A DNA stretch of 15,199 bases from an uncultured Porphyromonadaceae bacterium (GTDB lineage Bacteria > Bacteroidota > Bacteroidia > Bacteroidales > Muribaculaceae). The stretch is from the NCBI GenBank assembly GCA_947175225.1, contig CAMWLX010000037.1:1-15199 (forward strand), given 5' to 3'. Below are positions 1 to 7,407 of the stretch, piece by piece (position 1 is the first letter of the stretch; each line of letters opens with the position of its first letter). Position numbers and translations under genes: made by a program. The notes under the pieces were generated by a model. The model was not told the DNA's origin. It saw nothing but the letters and a program-made list of their open reading frames with translations, and made no database searches.

Positions 1-1682
1 AGGTTGCGGCCGGTGTCGCCGAACTGATGTTGATGGCTAACGTCAGTGAGAGACTACGCCAGACGGTGGAAACTATGCACCGTTTCGGACTTGATGCGGC
101 TGCCGAGGTAGAACGCTATCTGAAGGAACGGTCAAAGACCTACGGCAATACAAATACCGACCGTTTCCAGTTTCATGTGTCTGCATCCGTTGAAGGACGC
201 ACCATGACACCGCAGGAACTTACCGACTTTGCCCGTGAGCTGATGACAGGAATGGGGTATGGAAAGTAGCCTTACTTTGTCTATGCCCATCATGACACGG
301 ACAACAACCACGTACATATACTGTCTACGAGGATTCAGCCAAATGGTTACGCTATCTCCGACCATCAGGATATTCACAGACTCAATGCCTGTGCCAACTG
401 TATTCTCGCCTCCGATATCAACAGGGATATTGAGCGGATTTTCAGTTACGATTATGAGACGGAAGGACAGTTTGCAAACATAGTCAGATCTTTCGGCTTT
501 AAGATAGAGAAATCGCTTGACGGCTATCGGCTTTTGAAAAATGGAGGCGACGCAGGGAAAATCTCCGTAGGAGACATATTCAAGCATATTACCAAGAACA
601 GCCAAAAACATAAGGATCGGGCGACTCAACTTCGCGCCATTATAAAGAAATATAAGGCTGAGATTGCGGACGGAAAGTCTCAAAGTCTCAATAGTCCCGA
701 AGTCTCAAAGTCCAAAAAGAAAAAACCGAGTCAGCCCAAGACCAATCCGAATATAAAGAAAATCCTCGACAAAAACGGCAAGCCGTTGAGTAAAGAGCGG
801 CAGGAGCAACTTCAACAGCTTATCTTCACCCTCAAAAAGAGTTTCGGCATAGACATCTATTTTCAGAAGGACAAGAACGGTCAGGTTCGTGGATATGGCA
901 TAGTCGACCATGCCGGAAAGATAGCCTTTGACGGCAGCAAGGTGATGAAACTGTCTGAGTTGATAGACTTCGTACCAAAGCAGGAACGCAAGCCTTCGCC
1001 ACTTGATGTTTACCGGGATATGTTCAATGTTGAGATCGGCAACGATGGGCGTAAAGACTATATGCGTATCAGGATGAAGGAAGGCGGCACATATCAGAAG
1101 CCGATTACTTTGCGTCAGGCAGCATGGTACAATGGTGTGAAACCGGACGACAAGGAAGATGTAGCCTTGACGATAGCCGCTACAATGTTCACGGAAGAGA
1201 TCCTTATGGCATACCTCGCCCGACAGCCAATCCATGACTTCAAGAGCAGAATACAATCTGCCAATGCCGTCAAGAATAGGGATGGAAGATATACACTGAG
1301 GATTACGATGAATGATGGTATGTCAATTCCGATCATACCTATGGACAGTCAGGACGAAAGCGATTATCGCAGACTTTCTCCAGATGACAGACAAGATTAC
1401 CTTCTGAATCTTGCCGTCCATTACCTGACGAGAGAAGGTGCAAGGGCAATCATACAACGCATGCGTCAGACGACCAAAGACCAGACAGGAGTACGTATTC
1501 TATCGCATCCGCAGGATTTCACCCAGCAGACCGCCAACATGTTTGCGCTCAATTTTGCGAAAGTCCTCTCTTGCTTCAACGTCAACACCGAACGCGGTGA
1601 AAATCGAGAATGGGAAGTCGGCAATCGCTCCTGCTACGACGACCTCGACACAAAACAGTCCGGCTCCCGCCTTTCAATGTAG
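1..1682 (+). pseudogene. Mobilization relaxase (PF03432-like), 5'-truncated by the window and interrupted by an in-frame TAG
   Basis: Relaxases nick one strand at oriT and pilot it during conjugative transfer. The reading frame is open from the left edge (first full codon at nt 3), so the true start lies outside. The segment before nt 267 ends GMGYGK. After the TAG at 267-269 the same frame continues PYFVYAHHDTDNNHVHI, the three-histidine metal-binding motif of HUH relaxases (codons 288-317), and stays open to a TAG at 1680-1682. No frame change is needed, so this is a single nonsense codon, most simply CAG to TAG, because family members usually have Gln-Pro-Tyr at this point. Without suppression, any product restarted downstream would lack the N-terminal part, where the catalytic Tyr would be expected. 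The C-terminal two thirds is lysine-rich and otherwise intact. A recent nonsense mutation or a sequence error are both possible. Confidence 0.85.
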
Positions 1683-1686
1683 AAAT

Positions 1687-1725
1687 ATAGTGACTATTCC
1701 TGCGCACCACGCGGATAGTCACTAT
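1687..1725 (+). terminator. Terminator hairpin behind the relaxase, built from an 11-bp motif
   Basis: ATAGTGACTAT (1687-1697) and its exact reverse complement (1715-1725) form an 11-bp stem. An inner stem CTGCG/CGCGG (1700-1704 with 1710-1714, one G-U pair) extends it, and TTTTT follows. It starts 4 nt after the relaxase stop codon. The same 11-mer recurs as direct repeats about 100 bp downstream, so the arms may also be protein-binding sites. Confidence 0.7.
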
Positions 1726-1745
1726 TTTTATATGGTGATTTAATG

Positions 1746-1797
1746 GAGCGTTTAATTGGCATGAAGATTAAAAGATCCTTTTTTAAGAGCGTTTAAT
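1746..1797 (+). repeat. Pair of 11-bp direct repeats GAGCGTTTAAT
   Basis: GAGCGTTTAAT occurs at 1746-1756 and again at 1787-1797, exactly 41 bp apart start to start. The first copy runs into AATTGGC (1754-1760), and an inverted GCCAATT lies at 1801-1807. The layout suggests a binding region for an element-encoded protein, but no partner is identifiable. Confidence 0.5.
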
Positions 1798-1830
1798 CAA
1801 GCCAATTTAATGTGATTTAGAGGGGTTTAG

Positions 1831-1868
1831 ATAGTGACTATTATAGTGACTATGGGCGATAGTGACTA
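1831..1868 (+). repeat. Three direct copies of ATAGTGACTA(T), iteron-like
   Basis: Copies lie at 1831-1841, 1843-1853 and 1859-1868 (the last 10 of 11 bases). Starts are spaced 12 and 16 bp. With the two arms of the hairpin at 1687-1725 this makes five copies of the motif in 182 bp. Such clustering suggests repeated binding of one protein (oriT accessory, integrase arm or partition/replication site). The role is inferred. Confidence 0.6.
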
Positions 1869-1874
1869 AAAGAA

Positions 1875-1905
1875 AAATCGCCAATTCGGTGTGAATTAGC
1901 GATTT
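1875..1905. terminator. Imperfect hairpin, possible terminator or structural site
   Basis: AAATCGC (1875-1881) pairs with GCGATTT (1899-1905), and AATTC (1883-1887) with GAATT (1893-1897), leaving one mismatch and a 5-nt loop GGTGT. A short T-rich tract (CTTTT) follows on the plus strand and an A/T-rich stretch lies on the other side. No gene ends directly at it, so it may be structural DNA at an element end rather than a terminator. Confidence 0.4.
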
Positions 1906-1944
1906 AACTTTTGTTGAGGTGGTGCCACCAGATATGGATTGAGT

Positions 1945-2027
1945 TTCATTTGGATTCATTTCAGTCTATGAAATCGGTTGATTTGTTGTCATTCAGACTT
2001 TTATGATTCATATGGATTCAATACAGT
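1945..2027 (+). repeat. Imperfect 21-bp direct repeats
   Basis: The 21-mers at 1945-1965 and 2007-2027 both read TTCATnTGGATTCA followed by a variable A/T stretch and CAGT. They are 62 bp apart. They lie between the 11-mer cluster and the TAGGACACTT repeats, in the same non-coding block. Confidence 0.45.
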
Positions 2028-2048
2028 TCATATAGATTTAAGAATTTA

Positions 2049-2070
2049 TAGGACACTTTGTAGGACACTT
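2049..2070 (+). repeat. Tandem TAGGACACTT repeats, candidate recombinase arm sites
   Basis: TAGGACACTT is present at 2049-2058 and 2061-2070 (12-bp period). Related TAGGA(C) words occur just upstream of the tyrosine integrase (3020, 3030, 3042) and of the serine recombinase (4626). Twelve-bp-spaced repeats near a tyrosine recombinase are typical of arm-type binding sites, and the integrase has an N-terminal Arm-type domain. That this is an attachment region is inference. Confidence 0.4.
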
Positions 2071-2316
2071 AATCAGGAAGTGGGTTAATCTAGCTTTTAA
2101 GGATTATTAGGAATGAAAAGCTCCTTTTGCCGGAAAAGATAGATGCTTGGTGTTGCTGATATGCTGTTTCCACGATGGGATGCCCAATACTGTCATGCTC
2201 GATGCTGCCCGTACACGATGCAAAGAATGGCGCAGGCAACGCGATCACTGAATTTCTAACTATTAATTTTGCATCTCCCTCTCTTTTGATCCGACAAAAG
2301 GAGCAATAAATAATGG
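2071..2316. other. Non-coding stretch without a convincing gene
   Basis: Open frames exist on both strands here but none has a recognisable protein pattern or start signal. A plus-strand TAATTTTG box is at 2264-2271 without a gene placed to use it. The plus frame across about 2180-2250 has a protein-like Arg-rich end (AARTRCKEWRRQRDH), which could be a gene remnant, but I cannot assign it. Confidence 0.35.
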
Positions 2317-2778
2317 TCATTCTTCAATCAGGTCAGTTGTGAATCCAAGTCCCTGTATTTGAAGATCGAGTTTCCGTAATTTCGCTGCACTCTCATTGTA
2401 AAGTTTGCGGAACTCCGGGACATCGACAGTCCTGACGTAGCGGATCTCGCTACGGTTGTAGCGGCTTTCCTTTTGGGTCAGTGTCTCAACAGCAGAATTC
2501 AGAATGCTTACACGTTGTTTCAGCGTATCGCGTTCAGCAATTAGAGATGTAAGGTTACGACCATCCTCATACTTGGTCAGAGTATTTGTCATGTTAATGG
2601 CATAGATGATTCTGCGGAGTTCCCCCAGAGTAGAGTCAAGTTCTTCCACCACCTCCATTGGAGTCTCAGCCATATCGTCGCCTTCCTGAATTTTGACGCA
2701 GTCGTTAAGTCGAGAACGAAGTTGGGTAATCTTGTTAACCAATTGCGAGCGTATGCTCAAAGCTTCAGCCAATTTCAT
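2317..2778 (-). CDS. DIP1984 family protein
   Basis: This 153-residue protein matches the DIP1984 family along its full usual length. It starts MKLAEAL with an RxxL helix, has the acidic KIQEGDD segment (residues about 29-35), the INMTN..T motif (about 61-67), an SLIAERD segment, RYNRSEIRYV near residue 110, and ends with the LDLQIQGLGFTTDLIEE tail typical of the family. It is predominantly helical and soluble, with no signal peptide. The biochemical function of the family is not established. It is transcribed divergently from the tyrosine integrase, with a 326-bp gap between start codons, and has its own TAATTTTG box. It could be a passenger on the element or the chromosomal neighbour of the insertion. 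Confidence 0.85.
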   Translation of the reverse strand: MKLAEALSIRSQLVNKITQLRSRLNDCVKIQEGDDMAETPMEVVEELDSTLGELRRIIYAINMTNTLTKYEDGRNLTSLIAERDTLKQRVSILNSAVETLTQKESRYNRSEIRYVRTVDVPEFRKLYNESAAKLRKLDLQIQGLGFTTDLIEE

Positions 2779-2838
2779 ATTATTTTTCTTTATTATCCTT
2801 TTAATCTAACAATTATAACTCATGCAATGTTTTCACTG

Positions 2839-2846
2839 CAAAATTA
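2839..2846 (-). promoter_or_regulatory. -7 box of the DIP1984 gene
   Basis: On the minus strand this reads TAATTTTG followed by C, a Bacteroidetes -7 element 60 bp upstream of the ATG. A consensus TTTG at the expected 19-21 bp upstream is not seen. A TTTG lies closer, about 13 bp upstream. Confidence 0.5.
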
Positions 2847-3019
2847 GTATCCCACTCCGCAAAGATTAAGCGCACAAGAACCAAATTCTATAAACAGTTA
2901 AAAAAATTCATAATTGCAAAGATACAACATTTCTGTGAAATATAAATTTTTATATCTTTTTATATTAAAAGTTCACAATATTGTAAGACGTACTGCATTA
3001 GACGATTTATGATTGATTT

Positions 3020-3051
3020 TAGGATTTTATAGGACAGTTTATAGGTTGCTT
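3020..3051 (+). repeat. Three TAGGA/TAGGT repeats upstream of the integrase
   Basis: TAGGATTTTA (3020-3029), TAGGACAGTT (3030-3039) and TAGGTTGCTT (3042-3051) lie 10 and 12 bp apart, directly upstream of and overlapping the integrase promoter. They resemble the TAGGACACTT pair at 2049-2070. Binding by the integrase could serve both recombination and autoregulation (inference). Confidence 0.45.
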
Positions 3052-3074
3052 TTGCAAAAAGTTGATTATCTTTG
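3045..3074 (+). promoter_or_regulatory. Promoter of the tyrosine integrase
   Basis: TATCTTTG (3067-3074) followed by C matches the Bacteroidetes -7 element. GTTG (3045-3048) stands 18 bp upstream as a weak -33 element. The integrase ATG is 31 bp downstream of the -7 box. Confidence 0.65.
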
Positions 3075-3104
3075 CATCTTGAAGAATTTTAGGAATCGAA
3101 ATCT

Positions 3105-4532
3105 ATGAAGAAGAGACTTACACCTTTTTTCCTAAGAACTCCCGACAAGAATCGGGAGGAAGCCCCATTATATATCAGAGTTCAGGATAAGGCTCGTGGA
3201 ATTGATTTGAAATTCCATACTGATATCAGAGTCAATGTGCAGGAATGGATGGATGCATGTGTAGATGACATATCGTTTTCGATTCATCTAAGAAAATACC
3301 GAGAACTACATCAGAAACTGTGGAAGATAGAATGTATGGTTGCCGATGCAATTAATGATGAAGTCTTCGATAAGAATGAGCTGAGTCTTTCTATTCTTGA
3401 AATAAGTGGTTCCACTAAGTATGCGAGAAAGTCTTTGTTAAAAGCGGAAGAAGACGATGCCATGAAAGAATTGGAACGGGTACAGAAAGAATATCGGACA
3501 GCAGAGCAAGCCAAAGAAGAAGCAATCAAGACTAATATCTGGAATTTCATTGTGAAATTCTGCTCAGATATAGAATCAGGGGAACGACGTAATGGTTCAG
3601 AGAGATATACCGCTGGTTCTGTTAAAAGCTGGAAAAGCTTCAAGAGTCTTTATGATAGATTCGATCCGAAGCATAAGTACACATGGCAACAGATAGACCA
3701 AGCATTCGCTAACAGATTCATCACGTTTCTTGAAGCTAACTATAATGTAACCTCGCAGAATAAACATATTGGTAACATGAAGGCTATAATCAATTTTTCA
3801 TTTAAAGATGGACTGCATGACAATACCAGAGCCGTTATGTTTTTTCATAAGAAGCGTGAAAAAGATGGTTCTAAATCAACGGATGTATGGCTTAGTGAGA
3901 ATGAGTTGAATGCTCTCTTTGCAATGAGAATCGAAGATAAGCGTGACGTAGAAGTTAGGGATATATTCTTGGTTGGTTGTTATACCTGTCAGAGAGTAAG
4001 CGATTATAAGGCTATTCCGCGTGACGCATTCCAGCATACGGATAAGAATACTTTGGTCATCAATCTCACTCAACAGAAGACTGGTACCAGAGTATGTATT
4101 CCCGTTTTCGGTCCGAATCTCAAAAGTATTCTGGAGAAATATAATTACAACCTTCCGAAAGTTAATGATCAGTTCCTGAATAAACGAATTAAAGTAATCT
4201 TAAAGAATTTGTCGGATAACGTTCCAAGCCTTAAGAAGAAAGTGCCGGTACTCTTGAAGAGAGGTCGGGGTGGTACTCTTCCGGATGATTCAACTGTTTC
4301 CAGAGATGCTTCCGGTAATCATGTCAAACCTCGATATGAGTGTGTAAGCTCACATACAGCGAGACGTACAGGCATCACTCGTCTCTACAATACAGGCTTG
4401 TTCCATGACAATGACTTGATGGCTATATCTGGACATAGAGATGTAAAAGTATTCCGAGAATATATCAAGTTATCGGCAGAAGAAATGGCAGACAGGATAT
4501 CAGAAATTGCCAAGAAGGATCCGTTACTGTAA
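3105..4532 (+). CDS. Tyrosine recombinase / integrase with Arm and SAM-like domains
   Basis: Integrates and excises DNA by a covalent 3'-phosphotyrosine intermediate. The 475-residue chain has an N-terminal Arm DNA-binding domain (about 1-55), a helical and charged linker with likely coiled coil (about 60-145), a SAM-like core-binding domain (about 145-250) and a catalytic domain. The catalytic set is visible: Arg297 in CQRVSDY, Lys325 in QQKTGT, His417 and Arg420 in SSHTARR, His444 in ISGHRD, and nucleophile Tyr453 in FREYIKL. A lysine/arginine-rich insert (about 365-410) separates the Lys and HxxR motifs and is longer than in compact integrases. The start is set by the TATCTTTG promoter 31 bp upstream. 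It is followed by a strong terminator and then by a serine recombinase under a similar promoter. All key residues are present, so it is probably active. Confidence 0.95.
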   Translation: MKKRLTPFFLRTPDKNREEAPLYIRVQDKARGIDLKFHTDIRVNVQEWMDACVDDISFSIHLRKYRELHQKLWKIECMVADAINDEVFDKNELSLSILEISGSTKYARKSLLKAEEDDAMKELERVQKEYRTAEQAKEEAIKTNIWNFIVKFCSDIESGERRNGSERYTAGSVKSWKSFKSLYDRFDPKHKYTWQQIDQAFANRFITFLEANYNVTSQNKHIGNMKAIINFSFKDGLHDNTRAVMFFHKKREKDGSKSTDVWLSENELNALFAMRIEDKRDVEVRDIFLVGCYTCQRVSDYKAIPRDAFQHTDKNTLVINLTQQKTGTRVCIPVFGPNLKSILEKYNYNLPKVNDQFLNKRIKVILKNLSDNVPSLKKKVPVLLKRGRGGTLPDDSTVSRDASGNHVKPRYECVSSHTARRTGITRLYNTGLFHDNDLMAISGHRDVKVFREYIKLSAEEMADRISEIAKKDPLL

Positions 4533-4540
4533 TCAACATA

Positions 4541-4584
4541 AAAGTGTATTCAAATAAATCTGAAAAGACATTTGAATACACTTT
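4541..4584 (+). terminator. 15-bp perfect hairpin terminator after the integrase
   Basis: AAAGTGTATTCAAAT (4541-4555) and its exact reverse complement (4570-4584) enclose a 14-nt loop and are followed by ATTTTC. It begins 9 nt after the integrase stop and separates the two recombinase transcription units. Confidence 0.8.
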
Positions 4585-4637
4585 ATTTTCGTAGTCAAAT
4601 TAATCTTTGATATTTTTGGATACTTTAGGACTTGAAA

Positions 4638-4669
4638 TTGGCATGTTTGAAAAAGATCCAGTATCTTTG
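4638..4669 (+). promoter_or_regulatory. Promoter of the serine recombinase
   Basis: TATCTTTG (4662-4669) with TTG at 4638-4640, 21 bp upstream. A TAGGACTTG word (4626-4634) lies just upstream. This repeats the arrangement in front of the tyrosine integrase, including an ATG 25-31 bp behind the -7 box. Confidence 0.65.
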
Positions 4670-4693
4670 TGGGGTCAAAAGATAAGCATTAAT

Positions 4694-5326
4694 ATGAGAA
4701 AAGCAGTAATATATGCCAGAGTATCTTCTTTGGGTGACAGACAATCTACGGAAAGACAGGTAAGAGATCTGACTGAGTATGCAGGGAGAAACGACTACGA
4801 GGTTATCCATGTCTTTGAGGAGCATATCAGCGGTGCCAAGAAGAACGAAGAGCGTCCAGTGTTGACGGAATGTCTGACGTATTGTAAGGAAGCAGGAATA
4901 GATTGTCTTCTTGTTTCCGAACTGTCTCGATTGGGTAGAAACGTAGACGAAGTCCTTGCCACAGTCCGTTTTTGCAAAGATAGCAAGCTTAATGTCTTCT
5001 TCCAGAAAGAGAATCTAACTTTGTTCCAATCTGACGGCTCCAAAAATCCTTTCCTGAATATATTCATATCTGTACTGGGAACATGTGCAGAAATGGAGAG
5101 GGAAAACATACAGTTCCGTTTACAATCCGGCAGACGGAGGTATGTAGAGAATGGTGGGAAGCTCGGCAGGAAGAAGGGGAGTTATAAGACTAAAGAACAG
5201 AAAGAGGAAGAATATAAAAGCGTCTTACGAGAGCTGAGACGCGGGACCTCAGTCCGTAGGACAGCAAAGCTATGTGATGTTTCTACATCAACCGTGTCTC
5301 GTATAAAGGTGGAGTTCAGTCTTTAA
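4694..5326 (+). CDS. Serine recombinase (resolvase/invertase family)
   Basis: Small serine recombinases invert, resolve or integrate DNA through a 5'-phosphoserine intermediate. The 210-residue product starts MRKAVIYARVSS: Arg9 and nucleophile Ser11 sit in the YARVSS motif. Further catalytic arginines Arg79 and Arg82 lie in SELSRLGRN, and the conserved AEMERENIQFR segment (about 132-142) begins helix E. A LGRKKGS linker leads to a C-terminal helix-turn-helix (about 190-210: GTSVRRTAKLCDVSTSTVSRI). Length and domain order are those of resolvases and invertases rather than large serine integrases. A longer in-frame start at 4607 (TTG) would begin upstream of the promoter, so ATG 4694 is preferred. 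No clear inverted-repeat res or inversion site was recognised next to it. Confidence 0.93.
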   Translation: MRKAVIYARVSSLGDRQSTERQVRDLTEYAGRNDYEVIHVFEEHISGAKKNEERPVLTECLTYCKEAGIDCLLVSELSRLGRNVDEVLATVRFCKDSKLNVFFQKENLTLFQSDGSKNPFLNIFISVLGTCAEMERENIQFRLQSGRRRYVENGGKLGRKKGSYKTKEQKEEEYKSVLRELRRGTSVRRTAKLCDVSTSTVSRIKVEFSL

Positions 5327-5328
5327 AT

Positions 5329-5372
5329 AACACATGGATCTTGTTTTAATTTTAGTTTTTCAAGATTGTGTT
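5329..5372 (+). terminator. Terminator after the serine recombinase
   Basis: AACACA-TGG-ATCTTG (5329-5343) pairs with CAAGAT-TGTGTT (5361-5372), a 12-bp stem with a 3-nt bulge and a T-rich loop. It begins 2 nt behind the recombinase stop codon. Confidence 0.6.
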
Positions 5373-5444
5373 ACTTTACGGTTAGTGATGTTCATATTTC
5401 ATTATCCAATAGTGGCTGCCGTATACTACCGATTATTTGGCGTA

Positions 5445-5587
5445 CTATATGTGTTTTAACTCTGTCCTGTATGAGATCACATTATCATAAAAACGTTCCA
5501 ACATATCAAGTTTCCTACGGTTAAACTGGTAGCAGAACTTATTCATATGTTCTGAATGAGTTCTGGCTTGATTTGATGGTATATATC
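5445..5587 (-). pseudogene. Frameshifted C-terminal remnant of an IS1595/ISXO2-like transposase
   Basis: On the minus strand one frame reads YHQIKPELIQN and a second continues MNKFCYQFNRRKLDMLERF to a TAG at 5445-5447. Joining them needs a single extra base near 5542. The pattern, an H..IKPE..Q segment followed by MN(K/E)FC(Y/F)xFNRR, is that of the C-terminus of ISXO2-like DDE transposases of the IS1595 family. The N-terminal two thirds and the catalytic Asp residues are absent: the adjacent unknown gene (5610-6089) occupies the place where they would be. I find no clear terminal inverted repeats. It is a scar of an old insertion. Confidence 0.5.
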
Positions 5588-5609
5588 GAGCAGCAGACTC
5601 TTCCTCTTA

Positions 5610-6089
5610 CTACATAAGATTGAGCTTTGATGTATCTTTGTATGAGATTAGAAAAGTATCTGGAAACTCCTCACAGTATTGTGAGATAGAATAGAGTGTA
5701 TTTGCTATGATACCCTCTACGATGATTTTTTGTCTCTCTGATAGACTCTCTTTCCTGCATAATTGATCTGATTCATTATATTCGTTTACGACGTAATCGA
5801 ATGTATTCACGTTGACCCAGATTTCATAGTGACCCTCAAATCCTTTAGAATTGTATATATCGAAAAAGATGTTACCGGGTTGGGCTTCAACAGCATCGAC
5901 GGGAATTTCTATATGCTTTTGTGCCTCAGACTCTGAACAGTGGTGTAACTCAGCTAAGAGTTTTATTAGAGAATCAATTTTCCTGTTAAGGAAATCCTTT
6001 GGGATATCTGTGTGAATTTTGTAAACCGGGAAAAAGTCCATTGTATTGTCTGCCGGATCAGAATTATTCTTCATTATTTCATTTTCCAT
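5610..6089 (-). CDS. Hypothetical protein, 159 residues
   Basis: Not recognised. The chain is acidic and soluble, without a signal peptide or membrane segment. Residues about 18-40 (FFPVYKIHTDIPKDFLNRKI) lead to a helical stretch with HHCSESEAQKHI, then a beta-rich middle (IFFDIYNSKGFEGHYEIWVNV) and a helical C-terminus. There is no catalytic-looking motif. It is the last gene of a minus-strand series that begins with a small membrane protein at 7554. Its stop lies 22 bp from the transposase remnant, so its 3' end may have been altered by the old insertion. Confidence 0.6.
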   Translation of the reverse strand: MENEIMKNNSDPADNTMDFFPVYKIHTDIPKDFLNRKIDSLIKLLAELHHCSESEAQKHIEIPVDAVEAQPGNIFFDIYNSKGFEGHYEIWVNVNTFDYVVNEYNESDQLCRKESLSERQKIIVEGIIANTLYSISQYCEEFPDTFLISYKDTSKLNLM

Positions 6090-6132
6090 AGTTGGTGTCG
6101 GATATTCATTAGGTCTGTATAGTTATCCTTTC

Positions 6133-6531
6133 TCATCTTGTATTCAATCGAGAGACTTGCCGATAATTCATGATTGACACATCAAGAGATACTTTTGCTT
6201 GCCAAAGTGTACTCTTTAGTTCATCGTCAACACTTTCATTTCTCATTATCGGAAAGAGTATTTTACTCGTTGCCTCAAAATCTTCGATCTCAGGATGGTG
6301 ACATAATATCGATTCAATTTCACGATAATAGCTGTCCTCATCCATCATCTGCAATTCATCATCCCGAAGGATTTCTTTTACTAGCCAATGACTTTCTGAT
6401 GGAATGAGCTCGTATAATGGATCTGCATAAATAGCAATGCATCTTTCATCTTCACGAAGATATTTTTCAAATTCCTTTGGATATGCCGGATTCCCAAAGG
6501 TAAAGTCATACCATACTTCTTTTTTGCCCAT
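6133..6531 (-). CDS. Hypothetical acidic protein, 132 residues
   Basis: Not recognised. The protein starts MGKKEVWYDFTFGNPAYPKEF and is strongly acidic (runs such as LREDER, LRDDELQMMDEDSYYREIE), consistent with a small soluble, possibly binding or inhibitory protein. No signal peptide, membrane segment or metal motif. The gap to the next gene downstream is 43 bp, and to the broken DprA-like gene upstream 73 bp, compatible with one operon driven from 7609-7656. Confidence 0.6.
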   Translation of the reverse strand: MGKKEVWYDFTFGNPAYPKEFEKYLREDERCIAIYADPLYELIPSESHWLVKEILRDDELQMMDEDSYYREIESILCHHPEIEDFEATSKILFPIMRNESVDDELKSTLWQAKVSLDVSIMNYRQVSRLNTR

Positions 6532-6604
6532 ATTTACTTATTTTCTAATGTTCAGGTCTTTACTATTTTGTTGTATCTTACAGAATGGAAACAGTACCAT
6601 TTGC

Positions 6605-7387
6605 TTAGTTCTCTCTGTAAATTTTTCTTACGCAAGCGATAGCTTGTTTACGTGTTTCTTCATCAGTTATATGTTGCTGTTTCGAAAGGATAACTTCTGC
6701 CAATCCATTATCAAGCAAATATCTGTTGCCAGACCAACCATTTTCAACTGCATAGATTCGTTTATTATAGCGTAATGCGAAATTGACTGCATGCATGGTT
6801 CAGCTCTCTTTTTCGCACTGTACTACGATGACGGTATCTGCCAGAGCCATCTGCAATCTCGTTCGCGCTATCAATGTACGCGGACTTGCTTTGATTCCTA
6901 AAGGTTGCTCGGAAACAATCAAGCCTCCGGTTTCAAGAATCTTTTGCTGAAGTGTTTCATTCTCCTTGGGATGTACCCGATCCAACCCTGTGCCTACAAT
7001 AGCTATAGTCTTTCCTTCTGCGTCTATGCATCCCCAATGAGCCTCAGTGTCTATTCTACGAGCCAAACCACTGATTATGACATTTGTAGAATGTTTAATG
7101 CCGAGATAACGTGCTATCCCCAATCCGTCATCATCAGCAGCTCTCGCACCGATGATCGCCACCATATTGCTCAGCTTTAACAGGGAGTTGTTCCCTATGC
7201 AGTATATCACATCGGGACAATCCTCGCCTATGGCGAGTAATGATGACGGAAATCGGTCATCACCTTTCTGTATTTCAGTCACAATATGTTTCATATTGCA
7301 GGTTCCATCTACGAGTTCCCATTTCCCATACTCATTCTTGTATAGTGAATAAGGAGGATTCTCTCCAAAACCGTATTTGTTTTCCAT
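6605..7387 (-). pseudogene. DprA/SMF-like Rossmann-fold protein split by an in-frame TGA
   Basis: DprA-type proteins bind single-stranded DNA and load RecA. Short versions occur on mobile elements. The first 195 codons (ATG at 7387, AGTAGGTG just ahead) carry the family hallmarks: VAIIGAR (77-82), ISGLARRID..AH (105-117), IAIVGTGLD (128-136), IVSEQPLG (157-164), RTLIARTRLQ (170-179), ADTVIVVQCEKES. A TGA (6800-6802) then interrupts the frame, which continues without a shift as TMHAVNFALRYNKRIYAVENG and GNRYLLDNGLA to the TAA at 6605. The family pattern is S-G-T/S after this strand, so TGA most simply replaces a GGA glycine. Two consensus positions also differ: SGLARGID is SGLARRID, and the RNR of the DNA-binding loop is RTR. 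A restart ATG sits 3 nt after the TGA, so a split two-chain product is possible, but decay is simpler. Confidence 0.75.
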
Positions 7388-7407
7388 AATCACCTACTAT
7401 ATCTTAG

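Noticed and set aside
2090..2320. 76-residue minus-strand reading frame behind the DIP1984 gene
   Set aside because: It overlaps the DIP1984 stop, has no promoter or recognisable pattern, and resembles random translation of a non-coding region.
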